DNA of 64,000 nucleotides, from contig NZ_CP071132.1 of the NCBI RefSeq assembly GCF_017220215.1, forward strand, positions 1-64,000, written 5' to 3'. Made by a program: the position numbers and the translations under genes. Below the pieces are notes generated by a model. It did not search any database. It worked only from the letters and a program-made list of their open reading frames with translations, and was not told the DNA's origin. Numbering within the stretch: position 1 is the first letter of the stretch; each line of letters starts with the position of its first letter. Shown piece after piece: positions 8,150 to 15,897 of this stretch. This DNA comes from Caballeronia sp. M1242. Its GTDB lineage: Bacteria > Pseudomonadota > Gammaproteobacteria > Burkholderiales > Burkholderiaceae.

Positions 8150-10069
8150 ATGTTCACAGAAGCAGACAACATCACCGATGAAGAGATTTTCTCGACCGTT
8201 CAACGCCTGACCGACGCCGGTCGTCCGGTATCGCCCGTGACGGTCTGGTCGGAACTGCGTCGCGGTTCGATCGTATCCATTGCCGCCGCGCTCGAACGCT
8301 GGCGCGACGCCCGGCAGCCCGCGCCGCCCGTCGCGCATCCTTCGGCCGAGATGCCACAGGAACTGGCCGACGCGCTGATGAGCGCGGCGCATCGGCTGAG
8401 GAAGGCGTCGTGGGACGAGGCGCATAGCGCGGGCGCGCATCGCGCCGACCTGCTCGGGCAACGGCTCCAGACGGCGCTTGCCGAGCGCGACGAGGCGCTC
8501 GCCGTCTACCAGCAGACCGAGGGCGATGCGGCGAACAGCCGCCGGCAACTGGAAGAGCTGATGCACGCGCTGCGCGCATCGGAAGAAGCGGTCGCGCGTC
8601 TGCAGAATCAGCAGAACGCCGCGAACGAACGCGCCGAGGCCGCCGAAGCGCGCGCCGGCGAACTCGCGCAGCGCGTGTCCGCGCAGGACGCCGAACTGAG
8701 CACGGCGCGAGTGTCGCTCGACGAGGAGCGCAAGGCGCGCGAAGCCGCGAGCGCCGATCTCGCGGGCAAGAACGAGGAGATCGCGCGTATCGCTCAAGAG
8801 CGCGACGAAGCGCGGCAGCATCACGCGGCGAGCTCGCAGGAAGTGGAGCGTCTGTCCCAGGAAGCGAGCACGGCGTCGGCGCGCGCCGAGACCGCGACCG
8901 CGCAGGCCAACGAAAGCGCCGCGCGCATCGCCGCGCTCGAAGCGGAACTCGACGCCGCGCGTCACGCGCTCGCCAGCGAACGCGAAGCCGGCGCGGCGCG
9001 CGCAGCGGAAGCCGCGGCCCGCGACGAAGCATTGCAGCGCGCGACGCGTGAGCTCGACGAAGCACGCGCGAAGATCGACGAGAACCAGACGCGCATGGCG
9101 GCGCTGGAGTCGGAACTCGCGGCGCAGCGCGAGGCGAGCGCGGCGGCATCGGTCGCGCACGAAGCGTTGCAGCACGCCACGCGCGAACTGGACGAAGCGC
9201 GCGCCAGGATCGACGAGAGCCAGAACCGCATCGCGGCGCTGGAGTCCGAACTGATGGCAGAGCGCGAAGCGAGCGCGTCGCACAGCGCAGCGGCATCGAC
9301 GGCGCAGGAAGCATTGCAGCAGGCCACGCGCGAAATCGACGAGGCACGCGCCCAGATCAACGACAGCCACGCACGCATCGCGGCGCTGGAGTCCGAGTTG
9401 TCGAGAGAGCGCGAGACGAGCGCGGCGCAGAGCGCGCAGGCATCGACGGCTCAGGAAGCGTTGCAACAGGCCACGCGCGAACTGGACGAAGCACGCGCCC
9501 GCATCGACGAAATCACTCAGGAAAAGCACGTCGCGCAAAGCGAACTGGCGCGCGTGACGCAGGAAGCCGCCGCCGCTGTCGCCCGCGCCGACGAAGCGCA
9601 GCAGCAGGCCGCGACGCTCACGCAGCAGCTTGCCGAGCGCGAGAAGAGCGAGGCCGCCATGCGCGACGAACTGCGCGACCACAAGATCGCGTTGCAGACG
9701 GCGGGCGCGGCCAAGGAAGAGGAAATCGCGGCATTGCAGCGCCGCATCTCGGCGCAGGCGCAGACGCACTCGAAGGCCTATGACGAGCTTCGCAGCAACG
9801 CGGAGCAATGGGTCACGTATGCGCGCGACCTCAAGCAGCGGCTCGATGTGGCGAACGAGAAGATCCTCTTTATCGACGCGCGCAGCACCGGCGAGGTCGC
9901 GCTGTTGCGCCGGCTCTCGACGGAACTGGAGCGCCTGAAGCCGGATCACGAACTCGTGTTCCGCGAGGCGCAGCAGAAGGTGATCGGCGAAAAGATCGCG
10001 CAGCAGCTCGCGCAGAAGGGCTATCGGTACGATCCGACGACGGCCGTCATGTCGAAGATAGAAGGCTGA
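8150..10069 (+). CDS. KfrA-like DNA-binding coiled-coil protein
   Basis: A 639-residue protein whose first 60 residues (ITDEEIFSTVQRLTDAGRPV, then VTVWSELRRG) match the KfrA N-terminal helix-turn-helix domain. Almost everything else is predicted coiled coil rich in Ala, Glu, Arg and Gln. Near-identical repeats of about 49 residues (seven heptads) occupy residues 292-455. The C-terminal 130 residues are less repetitive and end GYRYDPTTAVMSKIEG. Plasmid KfrA proteins bind DNA and help partition or chromosome organisation; chromosomal relatives exist without a known job. The gene stands alone, 105 bases after the YhcG gene, and ends before a hairpin. Confidence 0.8.
   Translation: MFTEADNITDEEIFSTVQRLTDAGRPVSPVTVWSELRRGSIVSIAAALERWRDARQPAPPVAHPSAEMPQELADALMSAAHRLRKASWDEAHSAGAHRADLLGQRLQTALAERDEALAVYQQTEGDAANSRRQLEELMHALRASEEAVARLQNQQNAANERAEAAEARAGELAQRVSAQDAELSTARVSLDEERKAREAASADLAGKNEEIARIAQERDEARQHHAASSQEVERLSQEASTASARAETATAQANESAARIAALEAELDAARHALASEREAGAARAAEAAARDEALQRATRELDEARAKIDENQTRMAALESELAAQREASAAASVAHEALQHATRELDEARARIDESQNRIAALESELMAEREASASHSAAASTAQEALQQATREIDEARAQINDSHARIAALESELSRERETSAAQSAQASTAQEALQQATRELDEARARIDEITQEKHVAQSELARVTQEAAAAVARADEAQQQAATLTQQLAEREKSEAAMRDELRDHKIALQTAGAAKEEEIAALQRRISAQAQTHSKAYDELRSNAEQWVTYARDLKQRLDVANEKILFIDARSTGEVALLRRLSTELERLKPDHELVFREAQQKVIGEKIAQQLAQKGYRYDPTTAVMSKIEG
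9023..9514 (+). repeat. Tandem coding repeats (45-49 codons) in the KfrA-like gene
   Basis: Four in-register units start at 9023, 9158, 9305 and 9452, each opening with EALQ, then ATRELDEARA and a variant of RIAALESEL. The first unit is 45 codons, the second and third 49 codons, and the fourth is partial. Forty-nine residues equal seven coiled-coil heptads, so unit gain or loss would keep the coil in phase. Confidence 0.85.
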
Positions 10070-10083
10070 ACGCGCCGCGTGTC

Positions 10084-10117
10084 CGCGCACCGCTTCCCGC
10101 TGACGGAGCGGTGCGCG
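10084..10117 (+). terminator. Hairpin after the KfrA-like gene
   Basis: CGCGCACCGCT and its exact inverse complement AGCGGTGCGCG are separated by 12 bases, 14 bases after the KfrA stop. There is no T-run, so this is a terminator-like or RNA-stabilising hairpin rather than a classic intrinsic terminator. Confidence 0.55.
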
Positions 10118-10144
10118 CATTAAGTCACCGCGATGAGGCTTGCC

Positions 10145-10558
10145 ATGCAAACGGAACGCAGCGGCCTGGCAGAGATCTACCGCGACTACATCGCGTGTCT
10201 GAACGAGCAGAACTGGCCGATGCTCGGCGCGTTCGTTCACGATGACGTCATCCACAACGGCCAGTCCATCGGGCTCGCCGGCTATCGCGCGATGCTCGAA
10301 CGCGACTTTGCGCAGATTCCGAATCTTCGCTTCGATATCCGCCTTCTCGCCGCCGATCCGCCTTTCGTCGCGAGCCGCCTCTGGTTCGACTGCACGCCGA
10401 AGCAGGACTTCATGGGCCTGCGCATCGACGGCAGGCGCGTGTCTTTCGCGGAGAACGTGTTCTACGAATTCCGCGAGCGCAAGGTCGCGCAGGTGTGGTC
10501 CGTGATCGATAAAGCCGCAATCGAAGCGCAACTCCGAACCGCAGCGCGATTGCCATGA
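10145..10558 (+). CDS. SnoaL-like / ester cyclase family protein
   Basis: A 137-residue protein with the NTF2-like fold pattern of SnoaL-type proteins: an N-terminal helix (IYRDYIACLNEQNWPML), VHDDVIHNGQ, then VASRLWFDCTPKQDFMGL and the closing strand KVAQVWSVIDKAAI. The family includes polyketide cyclases but most members are of unknown function. I chose the second ATG because GAGG lies about 11 bases upstream; the first ATG (10133) would add four residues. Its stop overlaps the start of the next gene (ATGA), so the two are probably co-translated. Confidence 0.75.
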   Translation: MQTERSGLAEIYRDYIACLNEQNWPMLGAFVHDDVIHNGQSIGLAGYRAMLERDFAQIPNLRFDIRLLAADPPFVASRLWFDCTPKQDFMGLRIDGRRVSFAENVFYEFRERKVAQVWSVIDKAAIEAQLRTAARLP

Positions 10559-10896
10559 TCGACGCTTCCTGCCATTGCGGCGCCATTCGCTTCACGCTCG
10601 ATGCCGCGCCGGCCGAAATCAACGACTGCCAGTGTTCGCTTTGCCGCCGCTACGGCGCGCGATGGGCGTACTACCCGTTGCCGGCTGTGCGCTTCGCGCC
10701 CGATTGCGGCCCAACTGATGTCTACATGTGGGGCCCGCGCAGGCTGGAATTTCATCGTTGCGCTTCGTGCGGATGCCTCACGCACTGGCGCGCCGTGGAC
10801 GTGAATCGCCCGGTCATGGGCATCAATACGCGGATGATGCCGCGCGAAGCCGTCGCCGGCGCGCGCGTGTATCAAGGCGGCGAGGCCGCCGATTAG
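10555..10896 (+). CDS. GFA / CENP-V family zinc-binding protein
   Basis: A 113-residue protein with the cysteine pattern of the GFA family: CHCG (C6, C8), CQCSLC (C25, C27, C30) and CASCGC further on, enough for the two zinc sites of the fold. The name glutathione-dependent formaldehyde-activating enzyme comes from one member; most are of unknown function. It overlaps the SnoaL-like gene by four bases and ends shortly before the convergent MFS gene. Confidence 0.8.
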   Translation: MIDASCHCGAIRFTLDAAPAEINDCQCSLCRRYGARWAYYPLPAVRFAPDCGPTDVYMWGPRRLEFHRCASCGCLTHWRAVDVNRPVMGINTRMMPREAVAGARVYQGGEAAD

Positions 10897-10909
10897 CCGA
10901 TGCAAGCGA

Positions 10910-12463
10910 TCAATCGATCTGCTTTTGCGACACCGCGACCACGCTCGCGCAGAGCGCCACGCCGATCAGAAAGTAGAAGCCATCGAGCGAACTCAGAAAG
11001 CTCGCCTGTTGCGTGACGATGCGTCCCACTTCCGCGAGCGCCAGGCTCTTCGCCTGCGCCGCGCTGTAGCCGAGCGCCTCGAAGCCGCCGGTCAATTTTT
11101 CGTACGTGTTCTGAAATAGCGGATTGAACGCGCTCACGGATTCCGCGAGCCGCGACTCGTGCACGGCCATGCGATGCTGTTCGAGAATAATCATCGTCGC
11201 GGTCGAGAACGAATACGTCAGTTGCTTGACGATATTCTTGAAGCGGTAGCCGTGGTTGAATTCCTCGATCGCGAAGAGCCGGAACGTCACGTTCGCCACC
11301 GGCAGCGCGATGAAAAGCAGCAAGAGGCCGCGCAGCACGAGCGGCGCGACGAGCCACTGCATGCTGACATCGGGCGGCATGCTCGACATCCACAGACCGA
11401 CGAACGCGGCCAGCAGAAAGCCCGGCACGATCATCCATTTCTTGTGCTTGATGCGCGCTGAAAAGCGGAAGTAGACCAACGCCATCACGACCGAGAACAG
11501 CGACGACAACCCGACGAGCCGCCCCGCGTTTTCCACCGGATAGCGCAGCCCGCCTTCGAGAAAGCGCGACACGAGATAACTCATCGCGTTGCTGACGTAA
11601 TAGAACGCGATGTACAGCGTGATGCCCGCGCGAAAAGTCTTCTCGCGCAGCGCATGCAGCCGAAGCAGCGGCTGCGGATGATGCCACTGATGCCACACGA
11701 ACCAGCCGAGCGACAGCACGCCGGCCGCCGTCAGCACGATCAGTTCGGGCGACGTGCTGAACAGCTCGAAGCGCACTTGCTGCATCGCGATCTGCAACGC
11801 GCCCTGCGCGAACGCGAAGACGATGTACGGCCAGAAGTGCGCCTCGCCGCGCTGCTCGCGCTCGACGTGGCCCGTGTGCGGAACCGCGAGCAGCGCGAAC
11901 GCGCCCATCGCCACGCCGCCCGCCGCGCCGCATGCGAAAAGCGCGCGCCAGCCGAGCCACGCGACGACATATCCACCGATCAGCGGCGCGAGTCCGCTGC
12001 CGAGCAGGATCATGACGAGGAAGTAACGCACGGCGACCGGGCGCCGTTGCGGCGTGATCTGCGTCTGGATGAGGATGCGGCACGCGCTCATCATCGGGCC
12101 GATGAAGTAGCCCTGAAACCCACGCGCGAACGCCAGTTCCAGCGACGATTCCGACGCGGCTGCCGCCACTGCGCCCGCCGCGAACAGCAGCAGGCATCCG
12201 CCGACGTAACGCCGGTAGCCGAGCCGCTCGATCCACCATTGCTGCTGGAGAATGCCGAGCACCGAGGCGACGGCATACGCGCTCGATGCCCACACGAGCT
12301 CGTCCGCCGATGCGTTGATGCCGCCCGCGATATAGCTCGTGAAGAAGGAAAAGACCGCGTTGTCGAAGTAGTCGAGGCCGGTGGCGAGCGCGATGGCCCA
12401 CGGAAAGGCGTCGTCGAGAAGGCGCGACGCGAACGAGCTTCGCGCAAGCGGCACGGCGGTCAT
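10910..12463 (-). CDS. MFS transporter, DHA2 (14-TM) type
   Basis: A 517-residue membrane protein with about 14 hydrophobic segments and an MFS pattern near the N-terminus (ATGLDYFDNAVFSFFTSYIA, then GYRRYVGG). Length and segment number fit the DHA2 drug/proton antiporter group. The C-terminal loop between the last two membrane segments is unusually long and polar (roughly residues 425-490). Its start overlaps the stop of the MerR gene (ATGA), so the regulator and pump form an operon and the pump probably exports the regulator's ligand. No substrate can be named. Confidence 0.8.
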   Translation of the reverse strand: MTAVPLARSSFASRLLDDAFPWAIALATGLDYFDNAVFSFFTSYIAGGINASADELVWASSAYAVASVLGILQQQWWIERLGYRRYVGGCLLLFAAGAVAAAASESSLELAFARGFQGYFIGPMMSACRILIQTQITPQRRPVAVRYFLVMILLGSGLAPLIGGYVVAWLGWRALFACGAAGGVAMGAFALLAVPHTGHVEREQRGEAHFWPYIVFAFAQGALQIAMQQVRFELFSTSPELIVLTAAGVLSLGWFVWHQWHHPQPLLRLHALREKTFRAGITLYIAFYYVSNAMSYLVSRFLEGGLRYPVENAGRLVGLSSLFSVVMALVYFRFSARIKHKKWMIVPGFLLAAFVGLWMSSMPPDVSMQWLVAPLVLRGLLLLFIALPVANVTFRLFAIEEFNHGYRFKNIVKQLTYSFSTATMIILEQHRMAVHESRLAESVSAFNPLFQNTYEKLTGGFEALGYSAAQAKSLALAEVGRIVTQQASFLSSLDGFYFLIGVALCASVVAVSQKQID

Positions 12464-12975
12464 TCGGCGGCGTCCTCGCTGCCCTCGCTGCCCCCGGCTT
12501 TGCGCCGCTCCCGCGCGGCCAGCCGTTCCTGAAAGAGCGTTTCCTGCTTTTCGCCGGCGATGCGCCGCCGGATGTAGTCGAGGTCATCGCTCAGTTCGGC
12601 GCGCACGGCCTGCGCCTCTTTCAGTTCGCGCCGGACGCCGGCGATGCGCGCGTCGAGCGCCTCCACCTGCTGCGCGAGCGCCGCTTCGATCTCGCGCAGC
12701 GATTCGCTGGAATAGCCTTTGCGTCCGTCGCCGATGGGCTCGACCGGCCGCTTCAGCAATTCGACGATGCCTTGCAACGAGAAGCCGAGCGAACGCAGCC
12801 GCAAGATGCGCGCGAACCGTTCGAGGTCCTGTTCGCTGTAGAGCCGGTAACGGCCAACGCTGCGGCTCGGCGCGACGAGCCCGCGTTCCTCGTAGTACTT
12901 GAGCGTGCGAGGCGTGACGTTCAGACGCTCGGCGGCGTCGCGAATGGTGAGCAGCGCGGGTTTGCTGGAAGACAT
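12460..12975 (-). CDS. MerR family transcriptional regulator
   Basis: A 171-residue regulator with an N-terminal MerR winged helix-turn-helix (TIRDAAERLNVTPRTLKYYE, then GRYRLYSEQDLERF) and a long dimerisation helix. There are no clustered cysteines of metal-sensing MerR proteins, so an organic ligand is more likely. The C-terminus is charged and low in complexity. Translationally coupled to the downstream MFS pump, which it is expected to control from the 139-base divergent region shared with the phosphatidylserine synthase gene. Confidence 0.88.
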   Translation of the reverse strand: MSSSKPALLTIRDAAERLNVTPRTLKYYEERGLVAPSRSVGRYRLYSEQDLERFARILRLRSLGFSLQGIVELLKRPVEPIGDGRKGYSSESLREIEAALAQQVEALDARIAGVRRELKEAQAVRAELSDDLDYIRRRIAGEKQETLFQERLAARERRKAGGSEGSEDAAE

Positions 12976-13114
12976 GACGGCGAGCGCCCGTGATGGGAGA
13001 CGTGCCGCGGATTATAGCGCGGACCTGTACGTCCACGTTTAGGTTCGCGCAGGCCCGTCCGAAAGAGGGCGCGATGATAGACTTGACCCGACTCCGAGGC
13101 TTTCCGCGACGCAA

Positions 13115-13753
13115 ATGACCGACATACAGCAAAGACAAAAAGGCATGAAACGCTTTTCGATGATCCGGGATTTCCACCTGGCCGACTGGTTCACGCTGGG
13201 CAACGCGATCTGCGGCACGGGCGCGCTTTTCTCGACGATGAGCTATATCGACGACGCGGAGGTCCTGCACATCTATCTCGCGTGCGCGCTGGTGTTCGCG
13301 GCGCTGGTGTTCGACGTGCTCGACGGCCGCATCGCGCGCTGGCGTCAAAAGGCGTCGCTGCTTGGCAAGGAACTGGATTCGCTCGCGGACGTGATTTCGT
13401 TCGGCGTCGCGCCCGCCATCATCGGCTATGGGTTCGGCATGCGCGGCCTGTACGACCGCGTGGTGCTGGCGTACTTCGTCGCCTGCGGCGTGTCGCGGCT
13501 CGCGCGCTACAACGTGACGACTGAGGAAATGTCGGGCGGCACTGGCAAGGTCACGCACTTCGAGGGCACGCCTATCCCGACATCGTTCGCCATCGTGCTG
13601 ATGCTTGCGGTGGCGGCGTGGTTCGGCGCGCTCGGGCCGAATATGTGGTTCGGCGAATGGCGCATCGCGGGCTTCACGCTGCATCCGCTCGTGCTCGTCT
13701 ACGCGCTCTCCGGCTCGCTGATGATCAGCCGTATCCGGATCCCGAAGCCCTAG
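13115..13753 (+). CDS. pssA: CDP-diacylglycerol-serine O-phosphatidyltransferase
   Basis: A 212-residue membrane enzyme of the CDP-alcohol phosphatidyltransferase family. The catalytic signature D-x2-DG-x2-AR-x8-G-x3-D-x3-D is complete as DVLDGRIAR followed by GKELDSLAD. The order of helices and the FGVAPAI segment fit PssA, which joins serine to CDP-diacylglycerol in phosphatidylethanolamine synthesis. A second ATG at codon 11 is possible. A TTGACC about 30 bases upstream of the start may be a promoter element. Phosphatidylglycerophosphate synthase is the main alternative, but the motif context favours PssA. Confidence 0.75.
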   Translation: MTDIQQRQKGMKRFSMIRDFHLADWFTLGNAICGTGALFSTMSYIDDAEVLHIYLACALVFAALVFDVLDGRIARWRQKASLLGKELDSLADVISFGVAPAIIGYGFGMRGLYDRVVLAYFVACGVSRLARYNVTTEEMSGGTGKVTHFEGTPIPTSFAIVLMLAVAAWFGALGPNMWFGEWRIAGFTLHPLVLVYALSGSLMISRIRIPKP

Positions 13754-13927
13754 CGTCGCGCCGCGTCTATCAAGTTTCGCTCTGCACCGCCGTTTACACG
13801 TGGATGAAAGGCGCCCCCGCACCGGTGAGCGCCGCCCAGACGCCGAGGCTCGCCGCGCTTTGCACGCGGCATTCCCCGCGCGGCCGACGGGTTTCTGACG
13901 AACCCGTCTCACGAGCTCATCCACGCA

Positions 13928-14848
13928 ATGCGATTCATCCACAAGACTGCGAGCCTCGTCTGCGCCATCGCGTGCGCATGCGCCGGCCTCGGGTCCATTC
14001 CGACGTTAGCGCGCGCCGACGACGCATCTGACGCCCCAGCCGTGCCCCTCACCGGCGGCAAGCTGCTGCTGACGGGCGGCGTATCGCAAGTCGAAGGCGC
14101 GGCCGGCGGCGGCCTCGCGCCTTGGGCCGTCATCGGCGGCTACGGCACCGCGCGCCAGCTCGGCGCGAACGTTCACGGCACCTATCTCCACACGCAGGAC
14201 TACGCGCTCGGCACGTGGGGCCTGACGGTCGGCGTGGCGAACCGCGTGGAACTGTCGCTCGCGCGCCAGCGGTTCGACACGCGCGAAGCCGGCGCAAAGC
14301 TCGGCCTCGGCGAGAACTACACGTTCAATCAGAACATCTTCGGCGTGAAAGTGCGCCTGCTCGGCGACGCCGTGCTCGATCAGGACACGTGGCTGCCGCA
14401 GATCGCGGCCGGCGTGCAGTTCAAGCACAACGAAGAGGGCGGCGTGCTGAAGGCGATCGGCGCGGCGAGCAATTCGGGAACGGACTTCTATCTGTCGGCG
14501 ACCAAGCTGCTGCTCGCGCAAAGCCTGCTGCTCAACGGCACCTTGCGCTTCACCAAGGCCAATCAGTTCGGCTTGCTGGGCTTCGGCGGCGACAAGTCGA
14601 ACGCGTATCACCCGGAATTCGAATCGTCGGTGGCGTATCTGCTGACGAAGAACGTCGCCATTGGCGGCGAATATCGCATGAAGCCGAACAATCTCTCGTT
14701 CGCGCGCGAGCAGGACGCGTACGACGCGTTCATCGCGTGGGCGCCGAACAAGCACATTTCGCTGACGGCGGCGTATGTCGCGCTCGGCGATATCGCGACG
14801 ATCAAGAATCAGCGCGGGCCGTACGTTTCGTTGCAGGCGGGGTTTTGA
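13928..14848 (+). CDS. DUF3034 outer-membrane protein
   Basis: A 306-residue secreted protein with a signal peptide ending near TLARA. The mature part has alternating polar and hydrophobic strands rich in Gly and aromatics and ends in Phe (SLQAGF), as in outer-membrane beta barrels. The GGKLLLTGGVSQVEG start and the barrel match DUF3034. No function is established. Its TGA shares one base with the ATG of the exported globin, and the genes run as an operon into the GGDEF/EAL gene. Confidence 0.8.
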   Translation: MRFIHKTASLVCAIACACAGLGSIPTLARADDASDAPAVPLTGGKLLLTGGVSQVEGAAGGGLAPWAVIGGYGTARQLGANVHGTYLHTQDYALGTWGLTVGVANRVELSLARQRFDTREAGAKLGLGENYTFNQNIFGVKVRLLGDAVLDQDTWLPQIAAGVQFKHNEEGGVLKAIGAASNSGTDFYLSATKLLLAQSLLLNGTLRFTKANQFGLLGFGGDKSNAYHPEFESSVAYLLTKNVAIGGEYRMKPNNLSFAREQDAYDAFIAWAPNKHISLTAAYVALGDIATIKNQRGPYVSLQAGF

Positions 14849-15288
14849 TGAAAACGACGATGATCCTTCGCGGCGTGGCGCTCGCCGTCTGCGCGTTCGC
14901 GGCTCTGAGCGGCACCGCTCACGCCGCCGACGACACGCTGTATCGCCAGTTCGGGGAACAGGCAGGACTCACGCGAATCGTCGACGATCTGTACGACAAC
15001 GTGCTCGCCGATCCGCGCACCGCGCCTTACTTCGAGAACGCGCCCATCAAGCGCATCAAGACCAAGCTCGTCGAGCAGTTCTGCGTGCTGCTGAGCGGCC
15101 CGTGCGAATACACCGGCCGCCCGATGCGGCGCACGCACGAAGGCCAGAACATCGACCGTGCCGCGTTCAACGCGCTCGTCGAAGACTTGCAGGCCGCGAT
15201 GGACAAGAACGGCGTGCCGTTTCGCGCGCAGAACAAGCTGCTCGCGAAGCTGGCGCCCATGTACCGCGACGTACAGGACCGCGAATGA
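14848..15288 (+). CDS. Exported group 1 truncated hemoglobin
   Basis: A 146-residue protein with a clear signal peptide (cleavage near GTAHA-ADD, residue 26) followed by a 2-on-2 truncated globin. LYRQFGEQAGLTRIVDDLYD is the typical first helix region. H97 in RRTHEGQNID is the expected proximal heme ligand. Most truncated globins are cytoplasmic, so the periplasmic location is notable. The start overlaps the DUF3034 stop by one base and its stop overlaps the next start (ATGA). A role in sensing or handling O2 or NO in the periplasm is an inference from fold and context. Confidence 0.88.
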   Translation: MKTTMILRGVALAVCAFAALSGTAHAADDTLYRQFGEQAGLTRIVDDLYDNVLADPRTAPYFENAPIKRIKTKLVEQFCVLLSGPCEYTGRPMRRTHEGQNIDRAAFNALVEDLQAAMDKNGVPFRAQNKLLAKLAPMYRDVQDRE

Positions 15289-15896
15289 CACCCCGCCTCG
15301 TTATCTCTTCCCTGCTGTCGGCGATAGCGCTCATTGCGGCCTGCGCGCACGCGGCGAGCGTTCACCTGCAAGTCGTCGATCAGGCGGGCGCGCCCGTGCC
15401 GGACGCCATTGTGTATGCGGTGCCCGCGAGCGGCAAGCTGCCCGCGACGAAGCCGGCCAGCGCGGTCATCGATCAGGTCAAGCGCCGCTTCGTGCCGCTC
15501 GTGTCCGTGGTGCAGACGGGCGCATCGGTCACGTTTCCGAACAAGGACAACATCGAGCACGATGTCTATTCGTTCTCGCCGGCCAAGCGCTTCGAGTTGA
15601 ACCTGTACCACGGCATTCCGGGCACGCCGGTCGTGTTCGACAAACCCGGCCTCGTCGTGATGGGCTGCAATATCCACGATGCGATGGTCGCGTACCTGTT
15701 GATCGTCGATACGCCGTATTTCGCGAAGACCGACGCGAAAGGCGCGGCCACCATCGACAACCTGCCTGCCGATACGTACAAGCTGACCGCGTGGCATTTC
15801 CACCAGGCCGATGCGAACGCGCAGCCCACGCAGAAGTTGAGCGCGGCTTCGGACGCGACGGCGAAGTTCTCGCTGCAACTGAAGGCCGCCGAATAG
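15285..15896 (+). CDS. Periplasmic cupredoxin-like protein (annotated in relatives as methylamine utilization protein)
   Basis: A 203-residue protein with a signal peptide ending near CAHAA. The mature domain looks like a plastocyanin-type fold: SVVQTGASVTFPNKDNIEH supplies a His, and VVMGCNIHDAMVAY supplies the Cys-x-x-His pair expected of a copper site. A carboxypeptidase-regulatory-like strand region follows (AKTDAKGAATIDNLPA). Coupled by ATGA overlap to the globin. Copper binding is inferred from the residues; electron transfer with the globin is possible but unproved. Confidence 0.75.
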   Translation: MTPRLVISSLLSAIALIAACAHAASVHLQVVDQAGAPVPDAIVYAVPASGKLPATKPASAVIDQVKRRFVPLVSVVQTGASVTFPNKDNIEHDVYSFSPAKRFELNLYHGIPGTPVVFDKPGLVVMGCNIHDAMVAYLLIVDTPYFAKTDAKGAATIDNLPADTYKLTAWHFHQADANAQPTQKLSAASDATAKFSLQLKAAE

Positions 15897-15897
15897 C

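Noticed and set aside
9023..9514. Regular repeats in the KfrA-like gene as a CRISPR-like array
   Set aside because: The repeats are in frame, coding, and have no spacer pattern.
8099..10531. Long minus-strand frame (810 codons) opposite the KfrA-like gene
   Set aside because: It mirrors the repeated coiled-coil gene and spans two separate genes; composition is that of a shadow frame.
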